Notes: a model not told the origin generated them from the letters alone. A DNA stretch of 64,000 bases from Aquimarina sp. U1-2 (GCF_017897595.1 NZ_JAGKIK010000001.1:248001-312000); one strand, 5' to 3'. Shown: positions 17,098 to 26,206, numbered from the stretch's first letter. A program made the numbers and translations.

Positions 17098-18227
17098 AGA
17101 CAATTTTAATCACAGGAGTAACCGGAAATATAGGATCTCATGTTTTATTTGAGCTTCTTTTTGAATTATATTCCAATAAAGAAAAAGCTACTATCTATCT
17201 TCTTATTCGTAAAAAACAAAATAGATCTGGCCGCCAAAGGCTATTCGACGAAGTATTTACCATGTCACTTATCCCTGATAAAATCAAATCCTTTTATGAA
17301 ATTTATCTAGAAAACTATGTCAAGGTGATTGAGGGTGAAATTCACAATTTTAAAATTCCAGATACGGCAGGAAATAAAATTACAGTATATCACCTGGCAG
17401 CTTCAGTCAACTTAAGTACTACAGAAAAAGCGAGAAAAGAAATTGCAACAACTAATTATGCCAACACTTTAGCTTTTTTTGATCGTATTAAAAAACGTAC
17501 GCAAAAGCTAGTTTTTGTGAGTACGGCGTTTTCAAGAGGCGAAATAGAAGGTGCAATTCATGATGATTACCATTCGGTACCCGATTTTCACTTCAGAAAT
17601 CATTATGAGGCCTATAAAATGAAAGCTGAAAAATTAATTCTGAAAACAGCCAAAGAAAACAATTTTAGCTGTACCATAGCCAGACCAAGTGTAGTATCGG
17701 GTAGGCTTACTGATGCACCTCGGTTTGTAAGTAACCGCTATATTGTATTTTATTCTATCGGTGAGTTTTTTAAGAAAATGAAAACTATTCATCCTCAAAT
17801 CAAAAAAATCAGATTGGCAATTAATAAAGAAGGAGGACTTAATATTGTACCTGTAGATTATGTAGCAAAGGGAATCGTTCGTGCGGCTTACAGTAATGAA
17901 GAGCAAATAAATATTACGCTTACTCAAAATGTACCCATGCTTCATATCATCTCAAGTATTTTACAGAAATGTAATATAGAAATAGAAGTGGTATCTCAAG
18001 AACCCGAGAGCAAAACTACTATAGAAAAGTTGTTTTATAAAACCCTGGGCAATCAATTTATAAAGTACGCTACCGGTAAAAAGCATCATTTTGAATCTAC
18101 CCTTATAAGAAAGCTGCTTGCCGACATAGAGGAACCAAAGATGCTAGACTACTTTAGCGAGATATACAATTTTGCGCATGATATTAATTTTGATAACCGC
18201 AATATTCAATTAGAAACCGGTATATAG
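17094..18227 (+). CDS. NAD(P)-dependent SDR / thioester-reductase-like protein inside the trp operon
   Basis: The 377-residue protein has an N-terminal nucleotide-binding motif GVTGNIGSH, then YHLAASVNLS, and YEAYKMKAEKL, the Tyr-x-x-x-Lys catalytic pair of extended short-chain dehydrogenases. The pattern with a Ser-Thr before it (FVSTAFSRGEIEG) resembles the NAD_binding_4/male-sterility group, which includes fatty acyl-CoA and carrier-bound thioester reductases. It overlaps trpC by 4 bp and precedes trpF by 46 bp, so it is transcribed with the trp genes. It has no known part in tryptophan synthesis; its substrate is unknown. Confidence 0.8.
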   Translation: MKTILITGVTGNIGSHVLFELLFELYSNKEKATIYLLIRKKQNRSGRQRLFDEVFTMSLIPDKIKSFYEIYLENYVKVIEGEIHNFKIPDTAGNKITVYHLAASVNLSTTEKARKEIATTNYANTLAFFDRIKKRTQKLVFVSTAFSRGEIEGAIHDDYHSVPDFHFRNHYEAYKMKAEKLILKTAKENNFSCTIARPSVVSGRLTDAPRFVSNRYIVFYSIGEFFKKMKTIHPQIKKIRLAINKEGGLNIVPVDYVAKGIVRAAYSNEEQINITLTQNVPMLHIISSILQKCNIEIEVVSQEPESKTTIEKLFYKTLGNQFIKYATGKKHHFESTLIRKLLADIEEPKMLDYFSEIYNFAHDINFDNRNIQLETGI

Positions 18228-18273
18228 AAACAATGAGATAAAACGAACCTTGTAATTACTAAAATGTAAACGT

Positions 18274-18936
18274 ATGAAGATTAAAGTTTGCGGAATGAAA
18301 TATCATGAAAACATCGAGGTGATCGGGTTATCTTTGAAGCCTGATTACCTTGGCTTTATTTTTTATGAAAACTCTCCACGAAATTTTACGGGATCCATAC
18401 CGGCGTTAGCTTCATCTATAAAAAAAGTAGGCGTATTTGTTGATGCATCGATACATTGTATTATGGATAAAGTTTCGCAATACGGTCTCAAAGCAATACA
18501 ATTGCACGGAGAGGAATCTGCTGCTTTTTGCAGAGATTTGAAATCCAAACTAATCAATGATAAAACGATTGCTACAGAAAATGGTAGCGTTATTGAAATA
18601 TGGAAAGTATTTTCGATTAAAAATGAGTTTGATTTTGATCGATTGAAACCTTTTGAAGGTATTGTAGATTATTTCCTTTTTGACACCAAGGGCAAAGAAA
18701 AAGGAGGTAACGGATACACATTTGATTGGAGTGTTTTAGAAGATTATCCTTCTACTACTCCATTTATATTAAGCGGAGGTATTGGCGTCGAAGAAGTTGA
18801 AAAAGTTAAAAAAATACGGGGCACCAAACTACCCATTCATGCTATTGATGTAAATAGTAAGTTTGAGATCAAACCCGGGCTTAAAAATGGTAAACTATTA
18901 GAAAAATTTAAAAAATTGTTGGTCGTTACTATTTGA
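18274..18936 (+). CDS. trpF: phosphoribosylanthranilate isomerase
   Basis: A 220-residue TIM-barrel enzyme performing the Amadori rearrangement before TrpC. The opening IKVCGMKYHENI contains the catalytic Cys, LGFIFYENSPR is the phosphate-side block, KAIQLHGEES is conserved, and an Asp in YFLFDTKG provides the acid. ILSGGI and HAIDVNSKFEIKPGLK close the active site. The start ATG at 18274 gives a standard N-terminus. Confidence 0.95.
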   Translation: MKIKVCGMKYHENIEVIGLSLKPDYLGFIFYENSPRNFTGSIPALASSIKKVGVFVDASIHCIMDKVSQYGLKAIQLHGEESAAFCRDLKSKLINDKTIATENGSVIEIWKVFSIKNEFDFDRLKPFEGIVDYFLFDTKGKEKGGNGYTFDWSVLEDYPSTTPFILSGGIGVEEVEKVKKIRGTKLPIHAIDVNSKFEIKPGLKNGKLLEKFKKLLVVTI

Positions 18937-18984
18937 TTATTTAAACGTATTGAGTAATGAACTATCAACCAAAAAGTAAAAAAA

Positions 18985-20166
18985 ATGAGCTATCAAGTAA
19001 ATGAAAAAGGATACTACGGGAATTTTGGAGGAGCGTATATTCCCGAAATGCTATACCCTAATGTAGAAGAGTTACGTACTACGTATCTCGATATTATGAA
19101 TGAACCTTCGTTTCAAGAGGAATTTCATCAATTACTCAAAGACTATGTAGGTCGCCCTTCACCGCTATATTATGCAAAGCGACTTTCAGAAAAACATCAA
19201 ACAAATATATATTTAAAGCGTGAAGACCTGAATCATACAGGGGCTCATAAGGTGAATAATACTATCGGACAAATACTGGTGGCAAAACGATTGGGTAAGA
19301 ACCGAATTATTGCCGAAACCGGAGCTGGTCAGCATGGCGTAGCTACAGCAACAGTTTGCGCATTAATGGGTATTGATTGTATCGTATATATGGGAGAAAT
19401 CGATATTAAACGCCAGGCTCCCAATGTTGCCAGGATGAAAATGCTAGGGGCCGAGGTAAGACCTGCCAAATCAGGAAGCAAAACACTTAAAGACGCAACC
19501 AACGAAGCCATACGTGACTGGATTAACAATCCAGTAGACACACATTATATTATTGGATCAGCTATAGGTCCGCACCCCTATCCCGATATGGTGACCAAAT
19601 TTCAGTCTGTTATATCAGAAGAGATCAAATGGCAACTTAAAGAAAAAGAAGGAAGAGAAAATCCGGATTATGTAGTGGCTTGTATAGGTGGTGGTAGTAA
19701 TGCTGCCGGTACCTATTACCATTTTCTCGACGAACCAAGTGTGGGCATAATTGCAGTAGAAGCCGCTGGAAAGGGTGTAAAATCAGGAGAAAGTGCCGCC
19801 ACTTCTCAGTTAGGTAAAGAAGGTATTATTCATGGTTGTAAAACACTGTTGATGCAAACTCCCGATGGTCAAATCACTGAACCTTATTCTATTTCTGCCG
19901 GTTTGGATTATCCCGGAGTTGGTCCTTTACATTCGCACCTCTACACATCGGGCCGCGGTGAGTTTTATTCGGTTACAGATGACGATGCAATGACTGCTGG
20001 CCTTGAGTTATCACAACTCGAAGGTATTATCCCGGCAATAGAAACATCTCATGCGTTGGCTATATTTAATGATAAAAAATTCAATCCCGATGATATCGTC
20101 GTGATAAGCCTATCAGGACGAGGTGATAAAGATTTGAACACCTATATCGATTATTTTAAATTATGA
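18985..20166 (+). CDS. trpB: tryptophan synthase beta chain
   Basis: The 393-residue PLP enzyme condenses indole and serine. The Schiff-base Lys is in REDLNHTGAHKVNNTIGQ, the phosphate loop in CIGGGSNAAGTYYHFL, and the active-site Glu in AETGAGQHGVATATV. The opening NEKGYYGNFGGAYIPEML is the family norm. It is normally contiguous with trpA; here a GIY-YIG gene and two palindromes separate them by about 410 bp. Confidence 0.97.
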   Translation: MSYQVNEKGYYGNFGGAYIPEMLYPNVEELRTTYLDIMNEPSFQEEFHQLLKDYVGRPSPLYYAKRLSEKHQTNIYLKREDLNHTGAHKVNNTIGQILVAKRLGKNRIIAETGAGQHGVATATVCALMGIDCIVYMGEIDIKRQAPNVARMKMLGAEVRPAKSGSKTLKDATNEAIRDWINNPVDTHYIIGSAIGPHPYPDMVTKFQSVISEEIKWQLKEKEGRENPDYVVACIGGGSNAAGTYYHFLDEPSVGIIAVEAAGKGVKSGESAATSQLGKEGIIHGCKTLLMQTPDGQITEPYSISAGLDYPGVGPLHSHLYTSGRGEFYSVTDDDAMTAGLELSQLEGIIPAIETSHALAIFNDKKFNPDDIVVISLSGRGDKDLNTYIDYFKL

Positions 20167-20182
20167 ATTAAACTTTTTGTGA

Positions 20183-20202
20183 ATTTCCGCGAAGGCGGAA
20201 AT
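20183..20202. repeat. palindrome bracketing the GIY-YIG gene, left copy
   Basis: An 8-bp stem (20183-20190 with 20195-20202) around the loop GAAG, core TTTCCGCGAAGGCGGAAA. Its reverse complement closely matches the palindrome at 20543-20562, so the two copies stand in opposite orientation on either side of the GIY-YIG gene. No T-run follows, so it is a poor terminator. Confidence 0.8.
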
Positions 20203-20221
20203 CTTTAAATACAGCAGATCA

Positions 20222-20518
20222 ATGCTAAAAGACGATGTTATATTTTATGTATATATATTAACCAATAAAAATCATACTGTACTCTATGTTGGAATGACCA
20301 ATAATTTAAAGATTAGATTGAAACAACATCAAAGTAGGGTTACAAAAAGTTTTACGAAAAGATATAATCTTGACAAGTTAGTATATTTTGAAACAACTAG
20401 ATATGTTAATAATGCAATCAAAAAGGAAAAACAAATAAAAAAATGGAATCGCCAATGGAAAATCAATCTGATCAATGACATCAATCCTGATTGGGATGAT
20501 CTTTCTAGTCGATTATAA
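20222..20518 (+). CDS. GIY-YIG nuclease domain protein (YhbQ/UPF0213 type)
   Basis: A 98-residue single-domain protein. FYVYILTNKNHTVLYVGMTNNLKIRLKQH contains the YVY...YVG pair (variant of GIY-YIG) and the Arg of the catalytic helix; a Glu in KKEKQIKKW supplies the metal ligand and the C-terminal NPDWDDL is family-typical. These solitary nucleases have no settled role. It lies between trpB and trpA and is flanked by related palindromes, which suggests arrival as a small mobile unit. It could still be transcribed with the operon. Confidence 0.9.
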   Translation: MLKDDVIFYVYILTNKNHTVLYVGMTNNLKIRLKQHQSRVTKSFTKRYNLDKLVYFETTRYVNNAIKKEKQIKKWNRQWKINLINDINPDWDDLSSRL

Positions 20519-20542
20519 AGAATTTAAGGTTATGCGAAAAAG

Positions 20543-20562
20543 ATTCCCACCTTCGTGGGAAT
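20543..20562. repeat. palindrome bracketing the GIY-YIG gene, right copy
   Basis: A perfect 8-bp stem, ATTCCCAC (20543-20550) with GTGGGAAT (20555-20562), around CTTC, followed by an A-run. It is the inverted relative of 20183-20202: both share GATT-CC-CCTTCG-GG-AA on one strand. It ends 15 bp before the trpA start. Confidence 0.8.
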
Positions 20563-20577
20563 GAAAAAAAATGAGCA

Positions 20578-21339
20578 ATGAACAGAATACATCAAAAATT
20601 AGCCGAAAACAAAAAACTGCTATCCATCTATTTTACAGCAGGATACCCGGCGCTCCACGATACTGTAAAAGTAATTGAAGACTTAGAAAAAAGTGGTGTC
20701 GATATGATCGAAATAGGTTTACCCTTTAGTGATCCCTTGGCTGATGGACCCACCATACAGGAAAGTTCTGCGATTGCTTTAAAAAATGGGATGACTACCA
20801 AAGTTTTGTTTGAACAAATCAAAAACATACGTGAAACGGTAAAGATCCCACTGATTATCATGGGATACTTTAATCCTATGATGCAGTATGGCATAGAAGA
20901 ATTCTGTGCAAAATGCCAAGAAACAGGTATTGATGGTTTAATCATTCCTGATCTTCCGGTAGCCGAATATCATGACCATTATCAGGAAACTTTTGAAAAC
21001 TACGGCCTAATTAATGTTTTTTTAATAACCCCACAAACCTCAGATAAGCGTATTCGGTTTATAGATGAAGTTTCTAACGGATTTATTTATATGGTAAGTT
21101 CTGCAAGTACGACTGGTGCCAAAAATACCTTGGGGGATGAGCAACAGCAATACTTTGAGCGTATCAAAGCCTTGCAACTTAAAAATCCACAGATTGTAGG
21201 TTTTGGAATTAGCAATAAAGATACGTTTAAGCAAGCTACAAAGACCGCCAAAGGTGCTATTATTGGATCTGCATTTATTAAACACCTCACACATCAAGGT
21301 GTCGAGGCTATTGATGATTTTATTACTAAAGTTAGATAA
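20578..21339 (+). CDS. trpA: tryptophan synthase alpha chain
   Basis: A 253-residue TIM-barrel that cleaves indole-3-glycerol phosphate and passes indole to TrpB. The catalytic Glu lies in DMIEIGLPFSDPLADGPTIQ, the Asp in DGLIIPDLPVAEY, and the phosphate site in SSASTTGAK and GFGISN. It is the last trp gene. No clear terminator follows; a family A repeat, itself hairpin-rich, begins 16 bp after the stop and may end the transcript. Confidence 0.96.
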   Translation: MNRIHQKLAENKKLLSIYFTAGYPALHDTVKVIEDLEKSGVDMIEIGLPFSDPLADGPTIQESSAIALKNGMTTKVLFEQIKNIRETVKIPLIIMGYFNPMMQYGIEEFCAKCQETGIDGLIIPDLPVAEYHDHYQETFENYGLINVFLITPQTSDKRIRFIDEVSNGFIYMVSSASTTGAKNTLGDEQQQYFERIKALQLKNPQIVGFGISNKDTFKQATKTAKGAIIGSAFIKHLTHQGVEAIDDFITKVR

Positions 21340-21355
21340 AGTAAAAATAATTTAT

Positions 21356-21530
21356 GAATATCCGTAATTTAACCTAAACGGTTTGCGTCAAGCTGAATAC
21401 TGAAACGAGTTCAGTAAAGGCTTGTTTCAGCTTCTCATCTCGATGTACTGAAAATAAATGTAATGAGATCCTGAAATGAATTCAGGATGACTTCTCAGTT
21501 AAATTTTAGGCATAATAATGGACAATAAAT
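21356..21530 (+). repeat. family A dispersed repeat, copy 1
   Basis: About 175 bp starting GAATATCCGTAATTTAACC. It contains two hairpins: TGAAACGAG/CTTGTTTCA (21401-21409, 21421-21429, one wobble) and ATCCTGAA/TTCAGGAT (21468-21475, 21481-21488). Nearly identical copies lie at 22271, 25887 and 46596, all in this orientation. No coding capacity. It occupies most of the trpA-UDG gap. Confidence 0.92.
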
Positions 21531-21552
21531 AATTAAAAGTAACAAGGAGAAA

Positions 21553-22206
21553 CTAAAAAAATGCTGCGTATTGCATCACCCTGAAATCAATAGTATTGAA
21601 ATGTCGATTTTCTTTCTTTAAATTCTTGTACAAAGGCATACTGCCAATAGCTCTATTTGCTGATCCCGAAGGTGCTGTAAGGGAAACGGTTTTAATTTTT
21701 CTTTCGTCTAATTGAAATTGATGTATTCTGGGGACTTGCGGCACTACTTCTTCAAGTTTTAGGGTATATGTTTTTAAATGTTTTCTGAAAAGATACTCTG
21801 GCCCATTTTTACTATTACCCCCTGTAAACAATAAGGTGTTCACTTTGGGATATTGCCTTATGTATGAAATCAAATCTCTGAGCTTAACATTCTGCATTCC
21901 CAAATCTGAAGCATCAATTTTATCTCGCTCACAACGATCTACAATATCACAAACGCCAATACCTCGCGAAATTAAAAAGTTTTTCCGTTGTTGTACTGCC
22001 TCCTGAGTGGTTTCGTATTTCAGGTTCAAATTGAAAATACGGTCTAGAACCGGCCAAAGTAAGCCGTTGCTACTTCCATAGCAAAAATCAACATCGCTAT
22101 CATTAAGCTCACCAGTAGTAAACCTAGGCGGTGGTAACGTTCCTACGATAAGTTTGGTTACGTTTTCTGGAAAAAATGGCGGATATGGATGTGTATGTTG
22201 AAACAA
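21553..22206 (-). CDS. uracil-DNA glycosylase superfamily protein
   Basis: The 217-residue protein resembles UDG-fold glycosylases. The N-terminal LIVGTLPPPRF is in the position of the water-activating motif, CYGSSNGLLWPVLDRIF resembles the block in deoxyinosine/mismatch-specific members, GIGVCDIVDRCER follows, and TAPSGSANRAI corresponds to the DNA-intercalating motif 2 (usually S-P-S-x-A-N). The first motif is divergent, so the base specificity cannot be stated. It is a lone gene between two family A repeats, both within 70 bp of its ends. Confidence 0.7.
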   Translation of the reverse strand: MFQHTHPYPPFFPENVTKLIVGTLPPPRFTTGELNDSDVDFCYGSSNGLLWPVLDRIFNLNLKYETTQEAVQQRKNFLISRGIGVCDIVDRCERDKIDASDLGMQNVKLRDLISYIRQYPKVNTLLFTGGNSKNGPEYLFRKHLKTYTLKLEEVVPQVPRIHQFQLDERKIKTVSLTAPSGSANRAIGSMPLYKNLKKENRHFNTIDFRVMQYAAFF

Positions 22207-22270
22207 ATTATGAATCTAAAAGCTTTTTTGTTTATATCTGTAACAAAGTGCAAACTACTATTTTAAATAC

Positions 22271-22446
22271 GAATATCCGTAATTTAATCTAAACGGTTTG
22301 CGTCAAGCTGAATACTAAAACGAGTTCAGCACAGGCTCGTTTCAGCTTCTGATCTCAATGTACTGAAAATAAACGTAATGAGATCCTGAAATGAATTCAG
22401 GATGACTTCTCAATTAAATTTTAGGTATACTAACGGGCAATCAATT
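22271..22446 (+). repeat. family A dispersed repeat, copy 2
   Basis: About 176 bp, close to the copy at 21356 over its whole length, including both hairpins (TGAAACGAG-type, here with one change on the left arm, and ATCCTGAA/TTCAGGAT). With copy 1 it brackets the UDG-like gene as direct repeats about 0.9 kb apart. The 424-bp gap 22207-22631 holds only this and a terminator. Confidence 0.92.
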
Positions 22447-22565
22447 ATTCTTGTTAAATATATCAGGATTTTCAAACTTTTTTAATACAAATGAGACTTT
22501 GACTTAATAGTAGGCTTATACATATAGACATGTATCCAGCACAACCCGAATTAAAGTGGTATTAA

Positions 22566-22599
22566 TAAAAAACTGCCCCATCTAACATAATGAGGCAGT
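22566..22599 (-). terminator. intrinsic terminator for the T9SS-secreted protein gene
   Basis: On the minus strand a 9-bp stem with one G-U pair (22591-22599 with 22572-22580), loop of 10 nt, then a run of T's (A's at 22566-22571 on the plus strand). It lies about 35 bp past the stop of the gene at 22632-25460. Confidence 0.8.
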
Positions 22600-22631
22600 C
22601 TTTTAAGATCTTCTTCTAGCAGTATATAATA

Positions 22632-25460
22632 CTAGTTGACTATAAGCTGTTTTACAATTGAAGAGTCATCTAACACTACTTTTACAAAATAAATTCCTTT
22701 AGGATATGGATCAAAAGACAATTCAATAGGTTCTCCTGGATCAATAGTATTGCTTAACAGTATCTTACCCGTAGATGAATAAACTTCTACAGATCGGACT
22801 TCAAGATCGCTACGGTTTATCGTAACAACACTTCCTTTTGAAGCAGGGTTCGGAAACAGTACAAGTTCATTTTCTAGACTAATTTCTGGTTTTTTATCAA
22901 GTGAAAAAGTTGATGCTGAACTTTTGAAACTTCCCTGGTTTAAACCTGGTCCGTTCGTTTCGCGGTTATACCTTCCATCTACAAAATCTTTAATCGCATT
23001 AAATTTATGATTATCCCTGTTCCAACCTGGGAAAGATTTTGCTCCCCATCCGGCTCTTACATCACCACAACCATTCTGGCCATAATCAGTATAATGGAAA
23101 ACAAGTCCAAAATAGGTGCTAGATTCCTGAATCCATTCTTTATACATGTTATAACTTCTCGGATTTGCAGAGAAATCTCCTGACTTCAATCGATTTGCGT
23201 CAGACATAGATTGTCCTCCTTCATAAGCTACCATATCTAAGCCTCTATCACTTTTGATGTAATCTGCTGTTTTTTTCCAACTTTCCTTATTTTCTGGATC
23301 ACCATAAGCACGTTTTCTAAGCTCGCTGTACCAGAGTGATTCAAAACCAGGATTATCTGCAGGAGTTTCTCCTGCGCGTTGATAACAAGCCCATTTCCAA
23401 ACTTCAGGACGTACCCCAAATGGGTTTCTATTAGGAGTATTAACATCATAAACATCTGTCCAGCATTCACTTACTTGAGGTCTCCAGGCAAAAGTAGGCC
23501 CAGCAACGTTAATAATTCTATCAGAATTACCCCATACATCTCTAAAAGCCTTCCACATTCTTACTTCTGCCCAAGCGCCAAATCTCCAATGTTGATTGCG
23601 GCCAAAACCTATGTCATCAGACTTTGACTCTGCCCATTTTACCTGTGGTCGCCCGCAACACCATAACTCATTAGAATATTCTATATATATACGCAAATCT
23701 GAATCAACAGGACGAGTAGTTTCTACACCTCCTCGATCTATAAACCATTGCTTAGATCTAGATGCAAGCGAAGACAGGTTATTTTTTCCTCCTACCGCAT
23801 TTTTAAGATTTACATTTTTCATATCCACACCATGCTTAAAAAGAATAGCCATTTTGTGAATATATTCATTTCTAAAGTCATCTCCATTGGGAAAATCTGC
23901 AGGATCAATAGTTTTATAAGGGATATTGATCCAGATATCAGATTTGATACGGTTTGACAGATCAATGATCCACTCATAAGCCACACCTACGGTGCGTTTA
24001 CCATCTTGCTGTGTGGTTAAGACCTGATCGTTGATTCCACCTTGCATATTTCTTCCTATCTGAAATCTGTGAAACTTCAAGGTTCTAGAAGTCCAGTCTT
24101 TGGTAGGATCTCCATTACCACCGGTCCAGTTCATGTAGCGTACTGCCTGATACATTTTTTGTTCTCTGATAAAATCCGGATTCCAGGGATTAGTTTCATT
24201 GGCGAGATCCATACCGGGTTCTCTAAAGTAATCCCCATTTCTCAATTTATCGTTACAACCTTCATTGTCGTAAAAAACAAAGTTTACATTAGTTGCAAAA
24301 GCATTTTTTCTATTATAAGAACTTGTATTAACGCGGGTAAGGTCTACATTGATATTACCACCGCCACCAGTGTCACCTCCGCCTCCGGAAACGCTTCTTA
24401 TGTTTACAGAAACGGTTGCATCTGTAGTTTTACCTTCATTGTCTGTGGCACGCACTCTAATCTCATGCGTACCTACAGGAAATGTAGAAGTACTAAAGGA
24501 ATAAGGTGCAGTTCTATCATTAACCAACCAGTCGAAAGCACCATTAGTAACTCTCCACATGGTAACCATATTTACGCTACCGTTGTCTGAAGCATTAACA
24601 TTAATAGTAATACGACTTGCTTGATCAAAAGTCTGACCTTCTGAAGGAGATGTGATGCTTACGCTAGGACTTCCATCGCTTCCGCCACCGCCGCCGGATT
24701 GGTTTTGTATCGTTACCGAAACAGTGGCGTCTGTAGTTTTACCTTCGTTATCTGTAGCACGTACTCTGATTTCATGCGTACCTACAGGAAACGATGAAGT
24801 ACTAAAAGAATAAGGAGCCGTTCTGTCATTAACTAACCAATTGAATGTTCCGTTCGTAACTCTCCACATCGTTACCGTGGCAATGCTCCCATTATCTGAT
24901 GCATTTGCATTAATAGTAATATTGCTTCCCTGGTTAAAAGTTTGACCATTTGATGGTGAGATAATAGAAACACTAGGGTTTCCATTAGTTCCACCGCCAT
25001 CCGTAGAGCCAGAAACGCTTACATTGATTCGGTCCAGGTTTGGTCCACCATTGAAGGAATTGTTTGCTACCAGGCGAATTGTATTTTCTCCATTGCGTAT
25101 GTTGACGTTGTTAATAGATGTTGTATCCCAGTTGCTCCAATTCCCTGTAGAATTAAAATCTACCTTCCCTACGTTGCTACCATTAAGGATAAGATCGCAG
25201 GCACGATTGTCGTTACTTCCATTTGCGTATCTGAATGTGAAATTGGCACTGCTTCCCGAAAGATTGACCTTCCATTGTGCGTAAGAATTGTTTCCGCCAT
25301 AATCCACATATCCCGAGCCGGTAAAACCTGTCGCTGCAGATTGTATTTGCGTTCCGGATTGTGCATTTAATTGCTCGGCTTGTACTTGCTGAGCGTACAT
25401 CTGCCAACTACAACAAAGTGCGGCAAAAGCTAAAATTAATACTGATAATTTGTGTTTCAT
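22632..25460 (-). CDS. T9SS-secreted multidomain glycosidase-like protein (CBM, two Ig-like repeats, catalytic domain, sorting domain)
   Basis: 942 residues in order: signal peptide (to MYAQ); a CBM6/35-like domain (about 28-150) with QAEQLNA, GYVDYGG, and NTIRLVANNSFNGGPNLDRINV; two near-identical Ig-like repeats of about 90 residues, each with TAPYSFSTS-FPVGTHEIRVRATDNEGKTTDATV, separated by Gly-rich linkers; a catalytic-looking domain (about 375-830); and a type A sorting domain (LVLFPNPAS ... GIYFVKV, ending KQLIVN). In the catalytic part, YIEYSNELW (Asn-Glu) and MVAYEGGQS offer a Glu pair as in clan-A (TIM-barrel) glycoside hydrolases. Glycosidase activity and substrate are inferred, not shown. 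No polysaccharide-utilisation genes adjoin it. Confidence 0.82.
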   Translation of the reverse strand: MKHKLSVLILAFAALCCSWQMYAQQVQAEQLNAQSGTQIQSAATGFTGSGYVDYGGNNSYAQWKVNLSGSSANFTFRYANGSNDNRACDLILNGSNVGKVDFNSTGNWSNWDTTSINNVNIRNGENTIRLVANNSFNGGPNLDRINVSVSGSTDGGGTNGNPSVSIISPSNGQTFNQGSNITINANASDNGSIATVTMWRVTNGTFNWLVNDRTAPYSFSTSSFPVGTHEIRVRATDNEGKTTDATVSVTIQNQSGGGGGSDGSPSVSITSPSEGQTFDQASRITINVNASDNGSVNMVTMWRVTNGAFDWLVNDRTAPYSFSTSTFPVGTHEIRVRATDNEGKTTDATVSVNIRSVSGGGGDTGGGGNINVDLTRVNTSSYNRKNAFATNVNFVFYDNEGCNDKLRNGDYFREPGMDLANETNPWNPDFIREQKMYQAVRYMNWTGGNGDPTKDWTSRTLKFHRFQIGRNMQGGINDQVLTTQQDGKRTVGVAYEWIIDLSNRIKSDIWINIPYKTIDPADFPNGDDFRNEYIHKMAILFKHGVDMKNVNLKNAVGGKNNLSSLASRSKQWFIDRGGVETTRPVDSDLRIYIEYSNELWCCGRPQVKWAESKSDDIGFGRNQHWRFGAWAEVRMWKAFRDVWGNSDRIINVAGPTFAWRPQVSECWTDVYDVNTPNRNPFGVRPEVWKWACYQRAGETPADNPGFESLWYSELRKRAYGDPENKESWKKTADYIKSDRGLDMVAYEGGQSMSDANRLKSGDFSANPRSYNMYKEWIQESSTYFGLVFHYTDYGQNGCGDVRAGWGAKSFPGWNRDNHKFNAIKDFVDGRYNRETNGPGLNQGSFKSSASTFSLDKKPEISLENELVLFPNPASKGSVVTINRSDLEVRSVEVYSSTGKILLSNTIDPGEPIELSFDPYPKGIYFVKVVLDDSSIVKQLIVN

Positions 25461-25886
25461 AATAGTTTGATTTAGGTTAGAAAAAATAATTGAACTTAAA
25501 ATATGATTAGGATCAAATCGAATGAGAGAAGATCATTTTTTTCTATGCTAAAGTATTTTTTAAGTAGTATTGAATCATTTCAAAGAAACTCATGTAAGCG
25601 CATTCTAAATTTTAGAGTGAAGATTTTTTTATTGATCATGGATTTTATTTTAAGGGTTAAAGCTTCACTTAATAAACGTAAATTTGAAAAAAAGCTGCTT
25701 TACCTATTTTCGTCAAAATAATAATTTATGAAGCAGGTATTTACCGGGTTTTCAGAAAAACCGAAGGCTAGCCATTGATTTTTTGAACAAACCTATTTTT
25801 AAAATTGAAAGAATTACATAAAAAAATGGAAGAATAAGATCAGAGTTTTTTTTAGTTGCTGCTTATTTGAACATTAAACAGCATAT

Positions 25887-26061
25887 GAATATCCGTAATT
25901 GAACCTAAACGGTTTGCGTCAAGCTGAATACTGAAACGAGTTCAGCACAGGCTCGTTTCAGCTTCTCATATTAATTGACTGAAAATAAACGTAATGAAAT
26001 CCTGAAATGAATTCAGGATGACCCCTCAGTTAAATTTTAGGTATAATAACAGACAATTAAA
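25887..26061 (+). repeat. family A dispersed repeat, copy 3
   Basis: About 175 bp, same orientation as copies 1 and 2 and starting GAATATCCGTAATTGAACC. The left hairpin is the cleanest in the family (TGAAACGAG with CTCGTTTCA, perfect 9 bp); ATCCTGAA/TTCAGGAT is also intact. Confidence 0.92.
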
Positions 26062-26206
26062 AAACAGAATTTATAGAATGAAAAAGTACAAACTACTATT
26101 TACAATTTTTCATTTTTCTTAAAAAATTTTGTTTCTGCCAAGTATTCCAGCAATTTAATTTGACGAGATTATCTGGTAGATTAATTAAGTCACCAAACAT
26201 TAAGCT

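Noticed and set aside
24042-24590. 182-residue frame antisense to the T9SS protein
   Set aside because: It lies opposite the duplicated Ig-like repeats, and the plus-strand protein lacks any known features.
25503-25721. 72-residue frame in the repeat-rich region
   Set aside because: Basic, low-complexity residues, no recognisable domain, and it lies in AT-rich DNA where such frames arise by chance.
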